In this document: in pieces, positions 23,468 to 36,001 of the stretch
Position numbering within the stretch: the stretch's first letter is position 1
Layout of the letters: each line of letters starts with the position of its first letter
NCBI GenBank assembly: GCA_944739405.2
Contig: OX123190.2
Location: 57,865,805-57,929,804 of the forward strand
Direction of reading: 5' to 3'
Length of the DNA: 64,000 bases
Source of the DNA: Euclidia mi
Taxonomy: Eukaryota; Arthropoda; Insecta; Lepidoptera; Erebidae
The notes under the pieces: model-generated
What the model was told of the DNA's origin: nothing
Seen by the model: only the letters and a program-made list of their open reading frames with translations
The model's database searches: none
Translations under genes and position numbers: made by a program

Positions 23468-23808
23468 CTAGCTGCTGCCCGCGACGTCGTCTGCGTGAAC
23501 GCTATACAGTACCAAATTATTAAACTAATACCTACAATTATACCTTTTAAAATAACATTAATTCACCCGTTTCTTCTTTATATTTCACTGAGGATGCCCG
23601 CGGTTAAACCCGCGTTATTTAAGGCTACTGCTCCATTCCCGTCGCTCATAGCGCGATGTTATATAGCCTATAGCCTTTCTCGATAAATGGGCTAACTAAC
23701 ACTGAAAGAATTTTTCAAATCGGTCTAGTAGTTCCTGAGATTAGCGCGTTCAACCAAACAAACAAACATACAAACAAACTTTTCAGCTTTATATATATTA
23801 GTATAAGA
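23468..23808 (-). mobile_element. Helitron-like element Hel-B
   Basis: Minus strand starts TCTTATACTAATATATATAA, AGCTGAAAAGTTTGTTTG, has GCGCTAATCTCAGGAACTAC, GGCTATAGGCTATATAACAT and AACGCGGGTTTAACCGCGGG, and ends GCGGGCAGCAGCTAG|TA. It matches 52499-52709 but carries extra sequence near its 3' end. Confidence 0.75.
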
Positions 23809-23924
23809 TATCTGCAGAGAGCACTGCACTTTCTGCAGATGACTTTCTTTTGTAAAATTGACCTTCAAAAAGTGCTGATTTTCAGCCTGCTGTGAATAAA
23901 TGACTTTATGGTGATTCTGCTGAA

Positions 23925-25976
23925 TTAAGTAATAAGTTGTGACTGAAGCAGATGTAAAAGATAAGGTATATCTTTATCTGAATAGGGTAAACATACATAA
24001 TTATGGGACTTCTCGATAAACAATATTAGTGGTTTGGCTCTCCGCAGCCAAAATGTAAAGAAAGTCTGGACTGGTGACGTACAGCTGCCCGTGTGAGAAG
24101 CAGCTCGTCCTGAGGTCGACACCCGCTGCCCTCAGTGTCTGCCCCTGCGACTTATTGATGGTCATCGCGAAGCAAACACTCACGGGGAACTGTACGTACT
24201 TGAACGGGAACGGGAAGTTATGAGGTATGAAGGGAATGCGTGGTATAAATACTGCCTCGCCGACGCCACAACCCGTAAAAATTTCCGCCTCAATGGTGTG
24301 TCTGTGGAGCGAGATGACTTTAAGGCAGAAGTTCAGTCAGGAAGTTCACTTGCTGACAGGCAGTTCAGAAATTCCACGGGATAATGTGTGGCATCATCTT
24401 GCTGGATGACAGTGTTTACAAAGGTGTAGATCACTTCATTTCCCTCTATATCCGAGAGATTGCATTTTTTAATTGCTACAGCCTGATCATTTTTGGGCCT
24501 CAAAATAGCCCGCTCACACACCCAAGAATTCTGCTATTACGGTATTCAACTGATGTCCCCGTACACACTGCGAATGAGTTCTTCTAAGCTGGATACAACT
24601 CTACTGAGAGACTCTAGAAGCACCACCTGTCCACCTCTCTCCTCTGGTAGAGTGCCTTCGCCAAGACTTAGAAGGACATCGTAGAATTGTTGAGCACGTG
24701 CATTGACGCCGAGCCAAGCTCTCAAATTAATAGTCAAGCGCAGCGTACAAACTCGTGACCACAACGAAGATTGTTTTAACGAAGCACTCACCTTGTCAGC
24801 CCTCGATCCCCGCGTCACCACGGGAAGCGTTTGTCGGAAATCGCCACTGAACAGAACTGTGACCACCCATCAAATGCTCGCTGCGGATGTCCTGCAGAGT
24901 TCTGTCCACGGCCTCAAGTGCTTATCCCATATGATCAGAGAGCAATCCTTGAGCACATGTCCCTTATCACTGTTACGTGACACACCACAAAAGGACGTTT
25001 CGGCGCTCTCGAAATCGATGGGAATTTTAAACATGGCATGTGCTGTCTTGCCACCCGGAAGCAGTGTGGCAGCGATTCCCAACAACGCTATGGCAAAGGC
25101 AATTTTGCCTTCCTTCTTGACCATTGCAAGTATGCCAGTGGTAACAAATGTTTTTCCCGTTCCACCAGGAGAATCCAAGAAAAACATTTTACCCTGGCTT
25201 TGCCCAACGCTTTCAAAGACGGTGTCATAAATTTCGTGTGGTGGTCATTTCACCCGGATTGTAAATTGTCTCAGCGTTATACTCCCAATTGCCACGGTCT
25301 TGATGCGGTGATGATTGGGAAGCTGGTAACCCATATCGACCAGTGGATTGCCGCCGATAGAAATGACCATGTCTTGAAGTGAACTGAGACAGATGATCAG
25401 TACGCGTTCATCAGTTACTTCAACTTTGGCTCCAGTAGCACGCCTCAAAGCTCGAAGAAAATCTTCAGACAGATGATGGCGATACTTTTCCCACAAAAAT
25501 GTATGTCGAGTCGCGAATACTGTATTCGCGACTCAACAAAACACCAAGATGACATCAAACAGATGACACATGCGGGTCCCAGCCGCCCAGTCACTGACGC
25601 TCGCCTCCGCGAGGGTGTCATCCTAGTTTTGTTCACCGTCGAGAAAGTGACGTACTACGCAGGCTGTGCGGTAAGTGGGATACTCCACGCCATCAAATGT
25701 CCTCAGAAAGGCGAAAGACGTTGGGTCTAAAATAGCATTCGCCATTATTCGTGTGTACGGTATGACTTCTACAAAATGTGGCGTCCTTGAAACTTCCCGG
25801 AAAACCTTCCACAGCACCTCCTCATCGACGTCGGTTAAATATACCCTTTTGCCTGTCGTACGTATAATATGAAGGCATCTCGTCATACGTAAGGGACCTC
25901 CCAAACTGGTCGACTTCACAGAGCCTGAAAAATGCCAAGAGAGTTGTTTGACGCGAATTTTCCAAGCGCTCAGCAA
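23925..25976 (-). pseudogene. Helitron Rep/Helicase, helicase half, multiply broken
   Basis: Minus-strand order: a region like the Helitron linker (LDPTSFAFLRTFDGVEYPTY, about 25690-25750); WEKYRHHLSEDF (about 25465-25496); Walker A DSPGGTGKTF (about 25150-25180); LIIWDK where Walker B DE would be; motif III SGDFRQTLPVV (about 24820-24850); FLNCLSASELP (about 24333-24370); INKSQGQTL (24130-24160) and CFSHGQLYV (24070-24100). Five segments from 25976 to 24333 share one frame, separated by in-frame stops (one at 24867-24869). A shift near 25500-25534 coincides with a 13-bp hairpin insertion. The Walker B acid is altered (DK). No Rep HUH motif is seen upstream, so the N-terminal half is missing. 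Plus-strand ORFs here are shadows. Confidence 0.9.
25508..25534. repeat. Perfect 13-bp inverted repeat, 1-nt loop, in helicase pseudogene
   Basis: GAGTCGCGAATAC and GTATTCGCGACTC flank a single T. It sits exactly where the helicase reading frame changes, so one arm is probably inserted. Confidence 0.85.
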
Positions 25977-25989
25977 CGCTGTCGGGATG

Positions 25990-27560
25990 AAAATATATAA
26001 AAAAAAGTCTAGCTAGTTCTACATCTCACTAAAGTTTATATGCGACATGAATATATATTCATTAAGAAGCAATAATTACACCAAAATGTGGCCAAAATGT
26101 TTATTTTGTACTAAATCTATTACTATTTATTCTGTACTGTAAAAAATAAGCATCTCTTATCTTTAAGATAGATATGACATGCTTAATTTTCCTCTTACTT
26201 CGTTATTTAGCTCAAATTGCTTACAGCAATAGCGTACCGTTTTCGACTTTAACTTTTGTTATAAATCTTTGTAGTTCTTTTTGAGTTCTGTTTGTGTTAA
26301 CATACAGACAAACTCGATGAATTTTATAAGACATAGATGAAACAGCTTAAAATTTACATAAACACATTTTCTTTAATTGTCTTGCTCATCTCTGAAACGA
26401 ATTACCGATACACTACTTATATTCATTGAATTATGTTTATCAGCCTAAGTTGCAGTCCATGCAGTACTTTTTGAGTTTATCCCGGACAGAAAAAAAGACA
26501 AAAATTCTAAAAACTATATTTTTGGCTTCGGTATCGATTGTAGATCACACCCCAAGTATTCTTTAAAAAAATATTCAATGTACAGTTTTGACTTTCCTAC
26601 CATTTTATTATATGTATAAATAAAGAAGTAATCAGTATTCCAGCTTACCATTGCCCAATCCTGCTACATATTGCCAGGAAAATAAAAATACTTGAGGCTT
26701 ATTAATTATCATACTCCATTTATCGAGTTATCGTGTCTGAATATCAGTCATTTGGTCATAATTCAAAACATTATTCATGTCTACTTGCAATAAAAATATT
26801 GTTTCTATGTAACAAATGACTAAAATTTTCTTAATAGAATGCAAATTTAATATCTAGTTTTGCTTTTAGGACAGAGATTCAATAAGTTTTAAAAAACATC
26901 TTTACATCGAAATGCCATTTATTACATTGAATAAAGTAAAAAAACTTTTCAGACTTTTATATTGAAATAAAATTCGGCGAAGAACAGTAGACTACCTTTC
27001 GGCTACTTTAGAGTTTAAGTTGAAATGTAAAGGTCAATAAATAACAATTAGATTGAATTGTTCACTCTCTTACTTTTTTGCATAAAAGTTCACTGCTTCT
27101 ATGTATTACTTTTACATCTATTTTGTTTGGTGTTTTTTTGCAATTAAACAATTAGGTTATAATATACTTTTATCTTTTCAGACATAACAAAATTTGAAGA
27201 TATTGTTATTGTATATTTTTTCATATCTACTTAATATCTTGAGATCAGGAGATAAATTTATGCGTAAGTAATACTTTCGACTCTCTTCGCATTTAATTAT
27301 CAGAATATATATGTAAATAGATATAAACGAACCTACTAAACTATAATTATCTTCTTGTAAATACGATGTGCAGAAACACTCGATTAAGATTCACAAAGCT
27401 TTACTAAGATGCTATGAAATTATATCCAAATCATTTGCATAAAACATGTCATAATGGTACGAGACTTCGTTGAACTGCTTAATTACACTCATCTAGATAT
27501 AATTTGATGAAGCCTGGGTTTTATTGCAAATGAATTTAATTTAATACAATTAAATTATGT
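25990..27560. other. Very AT-rich stretch, nothing recognised
   Basis: No ORF of note, no RNA gene and no familiar transposon was identified. Confidence 0.55.
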
Positions 27561-27566
27561 ATATGA

Positions 27567-27779
27567 CTAGAGGACGCCAGCAGCTACGACTGAATTTTAT
27601 TTAAATTTACCCTTTTTGGCCGATCCCGTGGGAATTTCGGGAAATCCTCCCTTAGTGCGCCCCTACGGTCCCCAAGGAACATACATGCCAAATTTCAGCT
27701 TCCTGCGCCCAATAGTTTCGGCTGTAGCGTGTCTGTCAGTCAGTCAGTAACGCAAGGATTTTATATATTACGAGTAAGA
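27567..27779 (-). mobile_element. Helitron-like element Hel-A
   Basis: Same unit as 22015-22212 on the other strand: CTAGAGGACGCCAGCAGCTA, GATCCCGTGGGAATTTCGGG, CCCTACGGTCCCCAAGGAAC, (TCAG)n and ATATATTA. The 5' end is slightly altered (ATTACGAG instead of ATTAAGA). Confidence 0.8.
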
Positions 27780-27950
27780 TAACGACCATTGACATAATAC
27801 CTAATTGATTTTGTTTCGGTGATTTAAAGTAAATATTTAAGTAATTAAATGGTAATTGAAAACATTTACAATAATTTATGATGAATAATGAGTTACAATG
27901 GTAATTGTGAAGTAGATGGGTACCTATCATACATTTTCAAGCTTAGTTGT

Positions 27951-28792
27951 TAGTCCATTGAAATTTACATTTGGGGTTGCATTTATCGGAGGACGCAAAT
28001 TTATTTTACCGATGTGTATGTAGGGAAGGCTAGTGTAAATCTTGATCCAAATTTGTGGAATCGTACCTATTATCCCTCGGCCGCCATCTTGGAAAGATGT
28101 GCAGGTGCATATGGTTTTCCTTGATTATCTGGTAAACTTTTGGCTGCACACAGAATATGTTGCTGAGTCTTTTGTTGCAAATTAAATTCTCTACAACGTT
28201 GGAATTTTTTGTCCTAAAGACAAAAGTAAAAAGTTGTAATATGTTTGTCTTAATAAATGTTGTATTTTGGCAATTTTATTTTTCATTATACCTGTGTCCC
28301 CAGTCTTTGCAATGATTCAGGCTTTGGCACAGGCTCTGCTCAAGCATTGGTATTACATTTTTGATGAAGACCTTAAGACGAAAGTCGTATATTTGTCCGT
28401 AATTCATCATTACCCTCAATGAATTTTGATATCTACAATAATTTTATTTTACCTGCGGGTGTCCTCAGAACATTAAGGCACTGCAGAACAAAATAAAGTA
28501 ACCTCTGGCTGGGCAAGACTATCAACTTCAGATGCCTAGGGACAGAGGTTGTCTTCCTCTTTTCAATCCCTATTTTATTTTAATGTTCGCTGTAATGAGC
28601 GAAAATTGGACAAGAGTCTCAAGTTGGAAGATTGGGTCTTGCTTGGAAGAATAAAACATAAATTAAATGTTTTATTAATTACTGACGACGAATATATTAT
28701 AAAACATGACAAACATTGACATCTTTAAAATAAAGTTGCGCACTCTGACAAATGCACTCTAAGCCCAAAAAAAATTCATTTCAATAGACTAT
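27951..28792 (+). mobile_element. TIR element family F, full copy 2
   Basis: Ends TAGTCCATTGAAATTTACAT and TTCATTTCAATAGACTA, with long inverted arms as at 22327-23184. The left arm carries CGGCCGCCATCTTGG (28078-28092). The central GATTCAGGCTTTGGCACAGG and CCTCTGGCTGGGCAAGACTA blocks are conserved. No ORF. Confidence 0.75.
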
Positions 28793-28794
28793 AT

Positions 28795-31545
28795 TATGGC
28801 ACAAACAAAATCTGCACTTTAAATAAAACGACCTGATCATCACATGTGTCCTCACCATCTAGATCTACTGACTCTCTTAATACAAAAAACTTTACTTCCA
28901 TAACGCCAGTATTATTTTAAGAGTTGTAAACCTTGTCCAAGAATTTTGATGCTATGTTATTTATAGAAGCTTAGTTACCTATACAGACACGTCGAAGTAA
29001 CTTAAGTCTTTTTAACATTTTGCTAGGAGTGTTTAACTTAGTTACCTATCTACTTATCACAACAGGTAAATCTCTACATAATAAATGATTACCTACCTTG
29101 TTATTTTTAGAATTTCTACTCCGTTCTCAGGAAATGTTTACAGATTAACAACAGTAAACAAGACAGGTATAAAATATTGCTTCATTAACAATTAAATACC
29201 CATTCAAGGCCTTATTAAAGCCATTAGCAAATAACGCGCCAAAATTTTATTGCCGACAATAAAATATCAGGCGCTAAACATAATTTTTCTTTTTATAAAA
29301 AAATATTTTCCCCTTTTCTGTGTGATAACAGTCGTAACTTACAATTTTACGAGGCAAGTAAGTAAAATGTAAAAAAACGCAGTCCTATGTCCTTGTTTAA
29401 AGGGCTCGTAAAATACTTACCTTAACGAGCTTAGAGATAAGAAGGCAGTGATAAGAGCCCCTCTTTAGAATATAAAAACACCTATCTAATTTTTTTCAAA
29501 CGCTATTAAAATTCGTTGTTTATGTTTTAGGCGTTTTCTGAGGTGTAAATTGTGGTTTAGGATTTATGGTGCATAAATCGATCGTAGCGAAATTTTATGT
29601 TACCTTGACGAAATAAAAGCTTTGTTATCACGAAGACCCTCTGCTACTTTTATCGAAGATTATCTTGATTATCTTATTGACACAAAATGATGTTAAGCCT
29701 TTATTACATATTATTATAAAGGTTTAACCTGGTACGCTTCTTGGTTCATCTAGTTTTTCACCATCATCTCTGCGTCTACGTCAGTAGTAAAAACTTCGCC
29801 AATCACGTCAACCGAACGTCAATACAGCAAGCAATTAGTGTGGTATAATTGAAGCCCACGTGTGCTTCGTGCTCTCGATGGATTGGAGCCACGAATTTGT
29901 AATGAAGCAATTAGGCGGTCGTTGAATGTCCTGTCTCCTGCCTTTACCTTTTGTGTACCCGTACCACTGAATTATGACAATTGTTTGCCGGTACCCCGTT
30001 CCCAGCTTTGATTGCATTCACTAGTTGGTAATTTATTGTGGCTGTAAATTTTAAGGGAACTTAGTTTTGTAAGGATATTTGGATGAGACATGAGACGTTG
30101 TGCAGACAGGTAGCATGCTTGCTCTCTGTTATGTCAAAAATATTTATGCTTAAAGCTAATACAACAGGCTGGATAGAATTTTATATTTTACAAATTAAAT
30201 AATATTATCAATGGCTAACACTCATACATAATCAACATCGGTAGTAAGTTTATTGACTATAATTCTAAATTTTATGAATATCTCTGTTGTTTAAGTATAA
30301 GCCACATAAAACTATTCATCTAAAATATTATTGATCTATGAATGAAAATGTGATAAGTAAACATTTTAGCACATCGTGCGTGCAGAGAAAAGTGAGAATT
30401 GAAATAATTAGATAAAGTTGTGGGTGAAGAAGAAGTTAATGGAAGCTAAAATTTACAGTTGACCTTCATTCACTATTGCATTTTTGAACAGATCTCCACA
30501 AAAAGTCAAGATATTCAGCTCTAGTATCATAAAATGTTTTGTTAATACATTCACAAAAAGAAAAATATTTAAGTATATATTCAAAGAGAAATTCATAGCA
30601 TATTTATAAAAACCAGCAAACTCAGAGCTCAATTTATTAAAATTACAACTGAAGTCTCAGCGGATGTTGTTTTAATATTCATATAAGCCTTCACTACAAA
30701 GCTTACTTATAAACATTAATTGGATACGAAAAATGTTATTTGCAATAAACTAGGCCTGACATTTACCATTTTCTTTGAACGATATCCGTAGATAGTTGAA
30801 GGGTTATAAGTGAAATATTATTACAGAAGAAAACGCATTCTAATAGAGTAGTTAAGAAAAGGTAGGTATAGGTTTATTTATTGAAGTAGTTTTGTGAAGG
30901 AAAAACTTGTGGGTGCTCCTCTAGCTTCTCCGGAATGATCCTCTGACCAGGCTAGGTGATCGTGCCGGGTGGACTGCACTCCAATGGAAGTGCTTTAGAA
31001 CTTGTATATAATTATACAAATAATTACTTAATTACATGAGAAAATCTCAAATCCGAACAAAAACATTCTGTAAAAAAATTGCCATGTCTCGATGGAGCTG
31101 CTTGTTTATCTCTAAAAAGTAATGAAATCTCTAGACACAGTTGAGCCAAGACTGAGGTTCCTTACTGCAATTTATTTATTATTATATTTAATGTTATGTG
31201 ACTTGGGCGTTGACTTGTACCCACTAACGAGTAAAAATCTAAAAATGTTCACCGGTTGAGTATGTTTTCACGCTCTAGATACTGAAAAAAAATGCGATCA
31301 ACGGTTGTCATAAGGCTAATGAAACCCAAGAAGGACAAAGTCACCAGAAGACCTAAGGACATTGTGAGCTCATTCTGCGTAAATAGTAGATAACACCAAT
31401 AGTTGAAAAATGTTCGGGTACTTTGAGATTACTTATAAATTCAAGAAAAAGATAAACATTATCCCAGTCTGTTGTGACCATGAATCCTGTAAAGAATTCG
31501 AAACGTCGGCTAGTAATAAATTAAAATGTAGTTTCTAGATCATTC
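28795..31545. other. AT-rich stretch, nothing firmly recognised
   Basis: A minus ORF at 29835-30017 (TKGKGRRQDIQRPPN) vaguely recalls LINE C-termini but is too short to call. 30905-31000 (CTCCGGAATGATCCTC, GGTGATCGTGCCGGGTGG) and 31465-31525 (TTGTGACCATGAATCCTG, AAACGTCGGCTAGTAA) look like repeat fragments because of their composition, but I cannot name a family. Confidence 0.45.
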
Positions 31546-31552
31546 GGTTTAC

Positions 31553-31936
31553 TTAAATGTAACAAATAAGTGAAACCAATATAATGCGATAAAATCCATA
31601 AACTGTAGTTTAAATGTAACAACTAAGTGAAACCAATATAATGCGATAAAATCCGTAAACTGTAGTTTAATTTCAATGTGTAACATTCGCGTAAACTGAA
31701 GAAGATATTTCATTACAACGACCCTAAAAACTGGGAATGAAAAAAAGACAAATTCTAACCCTGGGCATTTGTTTAAATGTAACAACTAAGTGAAACCAAT
31801 ATAATGCGATAAAATCCGTAAACTGTAGTTTAATTTCAATGTGTAACATTCGCGTAAACTGAAGAAGATATTTCATTACAACGATCCTAAAAACTGGGAA
31901 TGAAAAAAAAAAGACAAATTCTAACCCTGGGCATTT
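31553..31936. repeat. Tandem repeat: 58-bp partial unit plus two 163-bp units
   Basis: Units at 31553-31610 (partial), 31611-31773 and 31774-31936. Each begins TAAATGTAACAA(C/A)TAAGTG; the two long units end CTAACCCTGGGCATTTG. They differ by single substitutions and by A-run length, so the duplication is recent. The 78-codon minus ORF here just reads the repeats. Confidence 0.9.
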
Positions 31937-32520
31937 GAAGTTGATAGTATGCTCAGCCAGAGGATACCAACTGCAATTTGTTGTGCCTAAATGCTCTGGA
32001 GAGTAGACCTGTAGGATAATTATTGACGATATAAAAATTTATTGAGGATAATGATGAATTACCGATAAAAATGCGGCTTTCTTCTAACGTTCTTCAGCAA
32101 AAATTTAATACCGGCGCTTGATCAGAGCCGTGCCGAAGCTTGTCTCATTCTAAAGACTACAGACACAGTTATAATGGAAAATATTAAAATTGCCAAAATA
32201 GAAAGATAATAAAGGATATAACTTTTATTTTTGGCTTTATGACAAAAACTTCAGGATTTGGTCCTGAAGTTTTGGATTGTTGTAGATAATTGAATTTGCA
32301 ACAAATATCTCTCTTTCACATATTCTTTGTGCTGCCAATAGTTTCCCAGATAATCAAGAAAAACCATCTGCACCGGCACTCTTTCCAAGATGGCAGCCGA
32401 GAGGTAAGAGTTACGATCCCACAAATTTGGCTCTAGCTTAGCACTAGCCCACCTTACACGTCTGTAAAATAAAATTGCGTCCTCTGATAAATGTTACCCC
32501 AAATGTAACTTATGGACTAT
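31937..32520 (-). mobile_element. TIR element family F, partial copy 3
   Basis: Reverse orientation: central block (GCTCAGCCAGAGGATACC), then the arm CAATAGTTTCCCAGATAATC, TTTCCAAGATGGCAGCCGA, GTAAAATAAAATTGCGTCCT and end TATGGACTA. The opposite arm is missing and is replaced by the tandem repeat 31553-31936. Confidence 0.7.
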
Positions 32521-32649
32521 GGTGCGTGCCGTGGATTTGAACCAAATCCAAATACCGTCCGCACAGCAGCCTGTCGGTATCTCCCATCAGCTATCGCTGT
32601 TTAAATAGAAACAAAAATTATACCTACTTACTTTTAAAGTAAGTGTCAG

Positions 32650-32803
32650 TTTGGCCGACCTCACATTGGGCGTCAGCGTTCCTCGAGCGTACGCCCAGAG
32701 TGCGCTCGGCGTTCACTCTGTAGTACAAAGTGAACGCAACGCGCACGCCGAACGGACGCCAAGCGTACGCTCAAGGAACGCTCATGAGCAATCTGAGGGA
32801 GGC
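32650..32803. repeat. Imperfect palindromic MITE-like repeat
   Basis: Left arm ...GCGTTCCTCGAGCGTACGC (about 32676-32694) pairs with GCGTACGCTCAAGGAACGC (32763-32781). Outer CCTCACATTG pairs loosely with CAATCTGAGG and inner GTTCAC with GTGAAC. GC-rich in AT-rich surroundings. No ORF; family unknown. Confidence 0.65.
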
Positions 32804-32804
32804 C

Positions 32805-34185
32805 TTTAACTTATTTTGATCTTTTTGAGTTTACTATACCTATCAAAACATCAGCAGAAATAGCAATATGTTATCGTTAATAGCGCACAGCAAAACCTTT
32901 GCACTGTGCAAACTTATCGCGCGAGTCAACTACCTAATGGACTAATTTATTACAACGGCATCTGTTGCTGAATTGGAAAAACTGCTGTCGGCCTAGGTAT
33001 ACAAGGCAATTGCCAGTGCTGTAAAACTATATAGATCTAGCGTTGTAAATTACAAATATTGAAGGAGTTCATTGAATTTGTGTAAATAGATTTTGTCTTT
33101 TTCAAAGGATAACTTTATTCTTTGGTTAGATGACTCATGTCTTCTACGCATCACTACTTGCACATGTCATTGCAGTGAGAAGGTTAAAGAAAGTAGTTCA
33201 TGATACACTAAAGTTTTGCTGTCAATCAAGGTGGAACAGATAAAAATACATACTTTTACCAAATAAATAACAAACAATTTTCATTTCTATGAACTGGTCA
33301 TTCTTGTATTTAAAACATTGCAAAATCTAAGTTTCATAAGTTTCAATCAAAATAAGTGACAACGAAAATGTACCTATTTCTAAATATGTTTCAGAGACGC
33401 AAAATCCCTCTGTATTAATAAATAGAATGACTGTGATTGAAAATCCAATGAGACTGGGACAGTACTTGACAGTAAATTAATTGGCGATAGAATCGTATCT
33501 ATAACGTGGCCAATCTAATTACTTTCATTCAATATTACTCTCATTTATTTCTGCTGTATCCATCTTCTCGAAGATTTCAGGTACAAATTTCCCAAGTATT
33601 CCAATCTTCGACTCAATTATAATATAATTTGTCTAAATATAGATAATATCAAGTAAGGTAAAATAAAATCTTATTCCTTTTCCAAGCATAATTTGAAGTC
33701 GGGAGATTACATCTATAACGCCAACCTAAGCCCTCGTCCTTTGATTTGTAATCAAGATTTCGAACAAACTAAAGGAAAACTTATTCTAATAAAAGATCTT
33801 AATTTATTGCGAGTCAGGATAAAATGAGTTCGCAAAATAGATTTCGATGTTAAATAAGAAGACAGTTTGCAAAAGCGTTATTACGATATTCTGATGAATA
33901 TTTTCACAAATATTGTTTTAAACCTTATTCTACGCAATTTATGTTATTTCTACCTTCAATAAGTCTACGCTGCCTTTTTTTGTAAATCTGGAACATGGAA
34001 AGAACCAAAAAAAATACTTCAAAGATTATTTTACTACTCTAATGAGCTCGAACAAAAAGGCGTAGTCATGAACGATTCACGAGTGTTTTACTTTTACTGC
34101 GAATATAAGTCTTTATAAAACATAAAAGAATATACAGGTACGTGATAAGACATAAGTCTTAAATATTCCACACAAAGCAACTAGA
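32805..34185. other. AT-rich stretch, nothing recognised
   Basis: No coding region or familiar repeat was seen. Confidence 0.5.
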
Positions 34186-34798
34186 AAACACAAACTCAAA
34201 CTCAAAATCATTTATTCATTTAGGTCACAAAGTGACGCTTATGAACGTCAAAGATTAAAGTTAATTACTAGATGATTCTACATTTACATTTACTGCCACG
34301 TTCGCAATGCAATAGGTAGAACCACGAGAAAGAACGGGCAATAAAACTCGTGGCCACTCTTTTTAACTGCCAGTATAATTCTTTTACATGTTATATTTGT
34401 AAGGAGCTGCAACTGTTTCACATTGCGAGTTATCTACTGTTGCAAAAGTTAATAGTTATTGATATCATACTCAAGCAATAAATTATGTTCATTTAGTAAG
34501 CCTCCCAAAGTGAATATGGTGAAACAGGAGCATCCACTTACGTCTTTTGATGTAAGCAACTCGCGAACATGACTGTTCTGATCTATGGTGGAACAGTATG
34601 TTCCGAAAAGTAATGGTATATGAACCTGCAGCAATTTATAATCTATTAGTTAGCAGTTCATGACCACGAGTTACCCTCACCTTACAAATCCGATAAATTA
34701 TAATAAAAAGAGTAGAACAAGAATGCAAATGTAGTATAAAAGAGAATACGGTAATTAACTACACTATAAAACTGCCTATTGACCTAATAAAATAATAT

Positions 34799-36001
34799 TT
34801 ATTTCCAAGCGTACTTGTCGTCAAGATACTCATTTAAACTATAATATGCCTTTAGTAAAAGATTATTTTTAACAATTGTCTGAAACGACCTTAAAGGCAA
34901 GTCTAAAATATTACTTGGTATTTTATTATAAAATCTTATACTAAGCCCAATAAAAGAGCTATGCGTTTTGTGTAAACGGAAATATGGTACACATAATTTG
35001 TGCCTGTTCCTAGTATTAATATTGTGAATGTCACTATTCATTTTGTAAGAATTTATATGTAGTCGTACATGCATAACACTGGCATAAATATATTGTGATG
35101 CTACAGTAAGAATACCAATATTTTTAAATTTTTCTTTAAGTGAGACACTTGTCTTTAACTGGTAAATGGCCCTAACTGCCCGTTTTTGTAATATAAAAAT
35201 ATTTTCGATGTCAGCGGCCCTACCCCATAATAATATGCCATATGACATAACACTATGAAAATAGCTAAAATAAACCAATCGAGCCGTATCGACATCAGTC
35301 AACCTACGAACCTTCTTAATGGCATAAGCAGCTGAGCTAAGTTTCCCTGAGAGATATGTAACGTGCGCACCCCACTGTAATTTCGAATCAAGTGTTATTC
35401 CTAGAAATAATGTAGATTCAGATGTTTCGAGAACATCGTCATTTAGAGCTATACTAGGACCAAGGATTCTGACATTAGGCAGAGCAAACTTAATACATTT
35501 TGTTTTTTTGGCGTTCAGTACTAGATTGTTTACATTAAACCATTTAGTTACTTGAATGAGCGCACTGTTTATTTTGTTAAAATGTTCCTTATTTCTATCT
35601 ACTTTGAATATCAAAGAAGTATCGTCAGCAAACAGTACAACGTCACAAATGTTTTTCAAGTAAAAAGGTAAATCGTTTATGTAAACAAGAAACAAGAAAG
35701 GCCCTAGGATGCTGCCTTGCGGCACTCCTAAATCAACAGGTAAGCCACTGGATTTTGAGCCGTTTATTTCAACACATTGGATTCTGTCACTTAAGTATGA
35801 CTTAATGACTTCCAATGCTTTAGTCTGTACGCCGTAATGTCTAAGTTTGCATAAGAGCGTTTCATGGCAGACACAATCGAATGCTTTCGAAAGGTCGCAA
35901 AATACACCAATAGCATTTTGGGCACTCTCCCATGCACTGAATATGTGTTTAAGTAACGCTACTCCTGCATCTGTTGTCGAGTGACCCCCTGGTAAATCCA
36001 T
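34799..36001 (-). pseudogene. LINE ORF2, reverse transcriptase part (downstream of frameshift)
   Basis: This 400-residue open segment holds the catalytic RT core of ORF2. Visible motifs: DLSKAFDCVCHETLL (about residues 41-55; first catalytic Asp), GVPQGSILGP (about 91-100), FADDTSLI (about 124-131; catalytic Asp pair), KTKCIKF (about 165-171), FLGITLDSKLQW (about 199-210), and a C-terminal region ending SFQTIVKNNLLLKAYYSLNE. All catalytic residues are present. It copies LINE RNA at the nicked target. It starts out of frame with the upstream half: a run of five C on the plus strand (35985-35989, five G in the ORF) has one base too many. The correct start belongs upstream; the ATG at 36001 is incidental. 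Seen: motifs and frame change. Inferred: clade CR1/Jockey. Confidence 0.9.

Noticed and set aside
24703..25230. 175-codon plus-strand ORF, one of the longest in the region
   Set aside because: It is the complement of the Helitron helicase pseudogene, whose Walker A and motif III lie on the minus strand; no domain on the plus strand.
29835..30017. 60-codon minus ORF with GKGRRQDIQRPPN, possibly a LINE C-terminus
   Set aside because: Too short and no adjacent RT motif or LINE 3' end to support it.
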